Below are positions 59,236-64,000 of a stretch of 64,000 nucleotides of DNA, piece by piece. The notes under the pieces are model-generated. The model had not been told where the DNA came from. It did not search any database and saw only the letters and a list, made by a program, of their open reading frames with translations. Every line of letters begins with the position of its first letter. Within the stretch, counting starts at the first letter, position 1. The DNA lies in the NCBI RefSeq assembly GCF_025823185.1, contig NZ_JACKVK010000002.1, forward strand, positions 1 through 64,000, given 5' to 3'. Origin of the DNA: Mycobacterium yunnanensis (GTDB lineage: Bacteria > Actinomycetota > Actinomycetes > Mycobacteriales > Mycobacteriaceae). The translations under genes and the position numbers were made by a program.

Positions 59236-60653
59236 CGTGATGCCCTCTCGTCGACGGTGACGCCCGGGTCGACGCGGCCGCAGCGGCCCGCCACGTCGAA
59301 GCCGACCAGAATGGCGATCAGCACGGTGAAGCCGAGCGTCAGCACGGTGAGCGCGGTGCCCAGACCCAGCGACGCCGCGACGGACGCGCCCATGATCGGA
59401 GCGATGGCACCGCCCAGCGCGCCGACGTTGTAGCAGAAGCCAAGTCCGCTGGCCCGGACGTTGACGGGAAGGTGGTCGGACACGAACTTCGGCAGCAGCC
59501 CGGAGATGCCTTGACTGAAGAACTGCAGGCCGAACAGCAGGACCCACAGCCAGACCACGTGGTCGCTGCTCAACGTGAACACCGGGACGACGAAGAACAG
59601 CGAGATGACGAGGCCCAGCACGTAGGTGCGGCGGGTGCCGAGCCTGTCCGCGACGACGCCCGAGGCCACCGATCCGGCCGCGTAGCCGAGGCCCGCCCAG
59701 AGCAGGACGTGCGCGACTTGCGCTGGAGCGAAGTGCAATTCGGTCTTCAGGTAGGTCGGCAACAGTGACTGCAGGGGCCACGAGTACAGGAACGCGGTGA
59801 GCACGGTGAGGATCAGCATGACGAACATCGCGGTGGCACCCGCGGCGAGTTGCCTTGCCAGAACGACGAAACAGGCGGCGGCGATCACGGCCAGCGCGAA
59901 GACCAACGGACCGGTGACGGTCCGGCTGAAGATCACGACCAGGACGACGGCGGCCACGACGGAGACCGCGGCGTTCGCGACGCGGTTTCGCGGGTTGAAC
60001 AGGAGTTGCATCGCGGTGTTCTTCTCGAGCGCACCACGCGTGCGACTGTCCTCCCATTCGGTCGCCTCCGGCAGTGCGCGTCGCATCCACAGCGCCCAGG
60101 CCGCAGGAACCAGGCCGATGAAGAACATCCAGCGCCAGCCGAGGTTCGGGACCACCAGCGGATAGAGCTGGCTGGCCAGCACCACGCCGATCGGATAGGC
60201 CGACAGGAGGGCTCCGCTGGCGCGGTTGCGGAACCGCTTGGGCCACGACTCCATGGCATAGGTGACGCTGGACGCGTACTCGCCCGCCATGCCGATGCCG
60301 ACGATCGCGCGAAAGACGAACATCGACCAGTAACCCCAGGACAGGCCGCACAGGAAACTGCCGCCTGCGAAGCACAGGATGCTGATGATCATGGCGTGCT
60401 TGCGGCCGAACCGGTCGGCGATCGCTCCCAGAAGCAGGCCGCCGAACCACCGTGAGACGAAGGCGGCGCTGACGAGCGTGGTGGCCTGGACCAGGCTGAG
60501 GTCGAACTCGTCGGCCAGTTCGGTGAGCACCAGGGTGATCAATACGAAGTCGAAGCCGTCGAGCAGGTAGCCGAGCCACGCGGCCCAGAACTGCTTCCAC
60601 TGGGTGGTGGTCAACGAGGGGGTTTCGTCGGTTCCGTGCGGCGTCGTCGCCAT
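59232..60653 (-). CDS. MFS transporter, NanT/sialic acid-like
   Basis: The 473-residue proton symporter resembles E. coli NanT over long stretches recalled from memory: AAWLGYLLDGFDFVLI, SAAFVSRWFGGLLLGA, GMAGEYASSVTY, ESWPKRFRNRASG, FLYSWPLQSLLPTYLKTEL, GISGLLPKFV and GLGFCYNVGALGGAIAPI. It also keeps two extra helices in the middle. It likely imports an acidic sugar. It is the first gene of the unit with the lyase, downstream of CGGATAT repeats. Confidence 0.88.
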   Translation of the reverse strand: MATTPHGTDETPSLTTTQWKQFWAAWLGYLLDGFDFVLITLVLTELADEFDLSLVQATTLVSAAFVSRWFGGLLLGAIADRFGRKHAMIISILCFAGGSFLCGLSWGYWSMFVFRAIVGIGMAGEYASSVTYAMESWPKRFRNRASGALLSAYPIGVVLASQLYPLVVPNLGWRWMFFIGLVPAAWALWMRRALPEATEWEDSRTRGALEKNTAMQLLFNPRNRVANAAVSVVAAVVLVVIFSRTVTGPLVFALAVIAAACFVVLARQLAAGATAMFVMLILTVLTAFLYSWPLQSLLPTYLKTELHFAPAQVAHVLLWAGLGYAAGSVASGVVADRLGTRRTYVLGLVISLFFVVPVFTLSSDHVVWLWVLLFGLQFFSQGISGLLPKFVSDHLPVNVRASGLGFCYNVGALGGAIAPIMGASVAASLGLGTALTVLTLGFTVLIAILVGFDVAGRCGRVDPGVTVDERASR

Positions 60654-60669
60654 GCCTGCACCTCAGATC

Positions 60670-60698
60670 AGATATCGGATATGTGACAGCGGATATCT
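60670..60698. promoter_or_regulatory. Candidate GntR operator at the transporter-lyase promoter
   Basis: AGATATC (60670-60676) and GATATCT (60692-60698) form an inverted repeat. Within it CGGATAT occurs twice in direct orientation (60676-60682, 60690-60696), 14 bases apart. The same CGGATAT appears once at the GntR gene (61436-61442). Confidence 0.6.
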
Positions 60699-60749
60699 GG
60701 ACGGTACGGCATGACGCAGGTCACATCAAGACCTCAATGCGCCACACGG

Positions 60750-61421
60750 TCAGGCGGACGGCGTGTCGAGGCTGCGCTGCAGATCCTCGAAGTGCCGGGC
60801 CACGGCATCCGTCATCGCGGCCCGGTCGCCCGAGCGAAGGGCGTCGACGATGGCGGCGTGGTCCTCGGCGGTGGGCCTGCGCAGGTCGTGCACGACGTGG
60901 TCCGACGCCTTGCCGAAGATGGTCCAGAACACGTCGATGAGTTGCAGGACGAACGGGTTGTGCAGCGGGGCGAACAGCGCCTGATGGAATGCCTGGTCGA
61001 CCTCGGCGGGCACCCGGCCGTCGACGGCGTTGGCGCGCATCTTCTCGACCAGTCCGTCCAGGTGCGTCAGCTCGTCGTCGGTGATCACCTTGGCGACTTC
61101 GCCGATGAGGCCCTCTTCGATCGCGCGGCGGGTCTGCAGAAGTTGGGCCAACGGCACGCTGTCGGCCTGGAGGCCGTACGGCAGCTGCTCGATCAGCGGT
61201 CCAAAGCTGAAGGTGCCGACGAACAGGCCCTTGCCACGGCGTACCTCGACCACACCGTGCGCCTCGAGGCGACGCAGACCCTCACGGACGGAGGTCTTTC
61301 CGACGTCGAGCAACGCGGCCAATTCCGCCTCCGACGGCAGGGCGTCGCCCGGCTTCAACTTCTTGTCGACGATGAAGGCCCGGATCGCCGCGCCGGTCTC
61401 GTGGGACAGCAGCGCTCGCAT
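60750..61421 (-). CDS. FadR-type GntR transcriptional regulator
   Basis: The 223-residue protein has an N-terminal winged helix (GAAIRAFIVDKKLKPGDALPSEAELAALLDVGKTSVREGLRRLEAHGVVEVRRG) and a C-terminal FCD helical ligand domain (about 85-215) with Asp/His metal positions (DQAFHQALF, DHAAIVDAL, VARHFEDL). FCD regulators sense small acids. It probably controls the NanT-like transporter and lyase, with which it shares an upstream motif. The ATG at 61421 has an excellent GGGAGGG site. Confidence 0.9.
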   Translation of the reverse strand: MRALLSHETGAAIRAFIVDKKLKPGDALPSEAELAALLDVGKTSVREGLRRLEAHGVVEVRRGKGLFVGTFSFGPLIEQLPYGLQADSVPLAQLLQTRRAIEEGLIGEVAKVITDDELTHLDGLVEKMRANAVDGRVPAEVDQAFHQALFAPLHNPFVLQLIDVFWTIFGKASDHVVHDLRRPTAEDHAAIVDALRSGDRAAMTDAVARHFEDLQRSLDTPSA

Positions 61422-61435
61422 TGACCCTCCCTTCT

Positions 61436-61442
61436 CGGATAT
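61436..61442 (+). promoter_or_regulatory. CGGATAT motif in the GntR gene leader
   Basis: CGGATAT(CAGG) lies 15 bases upstream of the GntR start and repeats the motif found twice before the transporter gene. It suggests autoregulation by the same protein. Confidence 0.5.
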
Positions 61443-61580
61443 CAGGTAGGTTACCGCCTTCGGCATCAAGATCGTTCGGGCCGTGGACGACTGCACTTCG
61501 TTCCTCAGGTTGACGGGCCACCTGTGAGGGAGTTGTGTGTTCGTCACCCGTTCGCCGACCGTTTACCGAAGGCAGCTCCC

Positions 61581-63359
61581 GTGACGACTGAAGCGAAATC
61601 CGATCTCGACCGTTCCTTCGAGCCCGAGGAACACCGCAAACGCCGCCGCCTCGTGAAGGCGCTCGAGACCGGCAAGGGCGGCGTGATCCCACATCCAGCG
61701 CTCGACGTGCCAGTCGACGAGGAAGGTCAGGCGCGCAGCCGCGGCGTCGACTGGGTGGTGTTCGGCGTGACCGCGGTCATCGCGCTGGGCTTCCTGGTCT
61801 GGGGCTTCGTCAGCACGCCCTCGCTGAAGAGCGTGTCCGGTTCGGCGTTGACCTGGACCATGGAGAACACCGGGTGGCTGTTCGTCGTGACGTCGTCGGC
61901 GTTCGTCCTGTTCGTGCTGTGGTTGGCCGTCAGCCGCTTCGGGGCGATCCCGCTGGGCCGCGACGACGAGGAGCCCGAGTTCAAGACGATCTCGTGGATC
62001 GCGATGATGTTCAGCGCGGGCATGGGCATCGGGTTGATGTTCTACGGCGTCGCCGAGCCGCTGTCGCACCTCGTCACGCCCCCGCCGGGCACCGGTGAGG
62101 CGGGCAATCCCGAGGCGATGCAGACCGCCATGGCCACCGCGCTGTTCCACTGGACCCTGCACCCGTGGGCCATCTACGCCGTCGTGGGTCTGGCGATCGC
62201 CTATGGGGTGTACCGCAAGGGCCGCTTGCAGTTGATCAGCGCCGCCTTCGCGCCGCTGATCGGCGACCGGGCCAACGGGCCGCTGGGCAAGATCATCGAC
62301 ATGCTCGCCATCTTCGCGACGCTGTTCGGCTCGGCGGCGTCACTCGGCTTGGGCGCCTTGCAGATTCGCAGCGGCCTCAACATCGTGGCGGGATTCAGTG
62401 CGACGGGCAACGCGGTGCTGGTCGTCATCATCGCCGTCCTGACCGTGGCGTTCATCTTCTCGGCGGTGTCGGGTGTCGCCAAGGGCATTCAGTGGCTGTC
62501 CAACATCAACATGGTGCTGGCCCTGGCGCTGGCGGTGTTCGTATTCGTCGTCGGCCCAACGGTCTTCATCCTCAACGTGATCCCGACGGCGCTGGGTAGC
62601 TACCTGCAGGACATGGCGATGATGTCGGCCCGCAGCGGTGCCGAGGGCCCGGCCGTGGACACCTGGCTGCAGAGCTGGACGGTCTTCTACTGGGCGTGGT
62701 GGCTGTCGTGGACGCCGTTCGTCGGCATGTTCATCGCGCGCATCTCCCGCGGCCGCACCATCCGTCAGTTCGTGACCGGGGTGCTGCTCGTGCCCAGCGT
62801 CGTGTCGCTGATCTGGTTCGCGATCTTCGGCGGCGCGGCGATCAGCATCCAGCAGGGCGGCGTCGACCTGGCCGGTGAGGGAACCACGGAAGGTCAGCTG
62901 TTCACGCTGCTCGACCAGTTCCCCTTCGCCACCGTCGCCAGCATCGTGGTGATCGTGCTGGTCGCCATCTTCTTCGTCTCCGGCGCCGACGCGGCGTCCA
63001 TCGTGATGGGGTCGCTGTCCGAACGCGGCACCATCGAGCCGTCGCGCGCCACGGTCGTGTTCTGGGGCGCCGCAACGGGAGCCGTGGCGGCGGTCATGCT
63101 GCTCGTCGGCGGTGACGACGCGCTCACGGGTCTGCAGTCGCTGACGATCCTGGCGGCGCTGCCGTTCGTGTTGGTGATGGTGGGCCTGGCCGTCGCCCTC
63201 GTCAAGGATCTGCGTACCGACTCCATGATGATCCGGCGCCGGTACGCCGCCGAGGCGATCGACGACGCGGTGATCGCCGGCGTGGTCGAGCACGGCGACG
63301 ACTTCGTGATCGCGGTCGAGAAGGATCCCGACGCTCCAGGCGGGGCCGCCGTTCGCTGA
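61581..63359 (+). CDS. BCCT family glycine betaine/choline/carnitine transporter
   Basis: The 592-residue transporter has 12 helices and the BCCT signatures MGIGLMFYGVAEP, LFHWTLHPWAIYAVVGLAIAYG and FYWAWWLSWTPFVGMFIARISRGRTIRQF, which carries the conserved tryptophan-rich segment. It imports a compatible solute such as glycine betaine by sodium or proton coupling. Its C-terminal tail (EHGDDFVIAVEKDPDAPGG) may be regulatory. The start is taken at GTG 61581; a GTG at 61524 would add 19 residues. Confidence 0.92.
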   Translation: MTTEAKSDLDRSFEPEEHRKRRRLVKALETGKGGVIPHPALDVPVDEEGQARSRGVDWVVFGVTAVIALGFLVWGFVSTPSLKSVSGSALTWTMENTGWLFVVTSSAFVLFVLWLAVSRFGAIPLGRDDEEPEFKTISWIAMMFSAGMGIGLMFYGVAEPLSHLVTPPPGTGEAGNPEAMQTAMATALFHWTLHPWAIYAVVGLAIAYGVYRKGRLQLISAAFAPLIGDRANGPLGKIIDMLAIFATLFGSAASLGLGALQIRSGLNIVAGFSATGNAVLVVIIAVLTVAFIFSAVSGVAKGIQWLSNINMVLALALAVFVFVVGPTVFILNVIPTALGSYLQDMAMMSARSGAEGPAVDTWLQSWTVFYWAWWLSWTPFVGMFIARISRGRTIRQFVTGVLLVPSVVSLIWFAIFGGAAISIQQGGVDLAGEGTTEGQLFTLLDQFPFATVASIVVIVLVAIFFVSGADAASIVMGSLSERGTIEPSRATVVFWGAATGAVAAVMLLVGGDDALTGLQSLTILAALPFVLVMVGLAVALVKDLRTDSMMIRRRYAAEAIDDAVIAGVVEHGDDFVIAVEKDPDAPGGAAVR

Positions 63360-63426
63360 GCGGACCGCGAGCGGGGAAGTGGGTAGCCTCGGCGGTACCC
63401 CACGTACCGGATCGAGGCGCTCCCGC

Positions 63427-64000
63427 ATGTCAGATCACCAATCCACCCAGACCGAGCCTGCGCCGCGCGCTCGCCGACGGCGTAGGTGGTGGCTGAGCCT
63501 CGTCCCCGTCGCCATCTCGTTCATCCTGCTCGGGGTGCCGTGGTGGACGCTGCTTGGTGCGCAGACGCACTGGCCGACGATCGTCGTGGTCGCCGGCACG
63601 GCGGTGTTGGTGGCGGCCTTCGTCGCGCTGCCCACCCTGATGATCACCGGGCACGGCGGCCACCGGCCGGACTGGGCGGCGGTCACCGCCGACACCCTCC
63701 TCGGGTCGGTGTGGGTGCTGTTCTCCAGCTCGGTGCTCGGACTGCTCCTGCGCCTCGTGCTCGTCGTCGTCGGGGTCGACGACCCGACCAGATCGCGTGT
63801 CGTCGCGGTCGCCGTCGTGGTCGTAGCATTCGCCACGCTGGCCTGGGGCCACTACGAGGCCATGCGCGTCCCGCGCGTCAGGCCCGTCGACGTGGTCGTG
63901 CCACGACTTGGCGCCGGGTTCAACGGTCTGCGCGTCGCGATGATCACCGACACCCACTACGGGCCGATCGACCGCAGCCGGTGGTCTGCCGGGGTGACCG
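63427..64000 (+). CDS. Membrane metallophosphoesterase, truncated by window end
   Basis: The visible 191 codons start MSDHQSTQTEPAPRARRRRRWW, followed by about four membrane helices (LVPVAISFILLGVPWW, IVVVAGTAVLVAAFVAL, LLGSVWVLFSSSVLGLLLRL, VVAVAVVVVAFATLAWG). Then LRVAMITDTHYGPIDR is the first metal motif (D-x-H) of calcineurin-like phosphoesterases such as YaeI/YkuE. The rest of the catalytic domain lies beyond base 64000. It follows the BCCT gene by 67 bases. Confidence 0.85.
   Translation, partial: MSDHQSTQTEPAPRARRRRRWWLSLVPVAISFILLGVPWWTLLGAQTHWPTIVVVAGTAVLVAAFVALPTLMITGHGGHRPDWAAVTADTLLGSVWVLFSSSVLGLLLRLVLVVVGVDDPTRSRVVAVAVVVVAFATLAWGHYEAMRVPRVRPVDVVVPRLGAGFNGLRVAMITDTHYGPIDRSRWSAGVT

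Overview
The window is about 64 kb of high-GC DNA carrying roughly 50 protein genes. It looks like a chromosome segment of a fast-growing environmental Mycobacterium (Mycolicibacterium type). The support is an MmpS/MmpL pair, a PepD-type serine protease, a cutinase, an F420-type luciferase-fold oxidoreductase, an acetone/propane monooxygenase (mim) cluster, many GTG/TTG starts and many 1-4 base stop/start overlaps. I found no rRNA, tRNA, CRISPR array, intact insertion sequence or prophage.

Layout. (1) 0-11.4 kb, mixed housekeeping and stress genes: an MFS transporter fused to a universal-stress domain, an LLM oxidoreductase, a Nudix hydrolase, an ECF42-type sigma factor with its YCII partner, a PepD-like protease, a TetR regulator, two duplicated small lipoproteins, a cutinase and a TreS-like GH13 enzyme. 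(2) 11.7-18.6 kb, a four-gene signalling operon: GAF-SpoIIE phosphatase, free-standing cobalamin-binding protein with a photoreceptor-type Wx9EH motif, a 1374-residue kinase/receiver/phosphatase/anti-sigma-like fusion, and a STAS antagonist. (3) 18.5-22.4 kb, a MarR-MmpS-MmpL operon read the other way. (4) 22.6-25.2 kb, a class V aminotransferase-fold protein and 2,2-dialkylglycine decarboxylase, head to head. (5) 25.2-34.1 kb, the mim cluster: MimR-type activator, MimABCD diiron monooxygenase, alcohol dehydrogenase and a dedicated GroEL-like chaperonin.

(6) 34.1-39.2 kb: FAD protein, D-2-hydroxyacid dehydrogenase, alpha/beta hydrolase, SthA transhydrogenase and a CitE-like lyase. (7) 39.3-43.9 kb: omega-aminotransferase plus MmsA semialdehyde dehydrogenase, divergent from a PucR regulator; probably beta-amino acid or amine catabolism. 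(8) 43.9-49.2 kb: DUF808 protein, FAD amino-acid oxidase, MarR regulator, FAD monooxygenase and MFS efflux pump. (9) 49.2-57.8 kb: two divergent units, an RpiR regulator with an EgtC-like class II amidotransferase, and a five-gene operon of glutamine synthetase-like ligase, permease, aminotransferase, FluG-type amidohydrolase and Orn/Lys/Arg-type decarboxylase. This reads as a gamma-glutamyl amine or amino-acid utilisation pathway. (10) 57.9-64 kb: an NTF2-like protein, a NanT-like transporter with a DapA/NanA-type lyase and a GntR regulator sharing CGGATAT motifs, a BCCT transporter, and the start of a membrane-anchored metallophosphoesterase cut by the window edge.

The two parts most likely to be new are the cobalamin/SpoIIE/anti-sigma module (11.7-18.6 kb) and the split-FluG gamma-glutamyl operon (49.2-57.8 kb). 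Both are inferences from motifs and gene order, not demonstrated functions.
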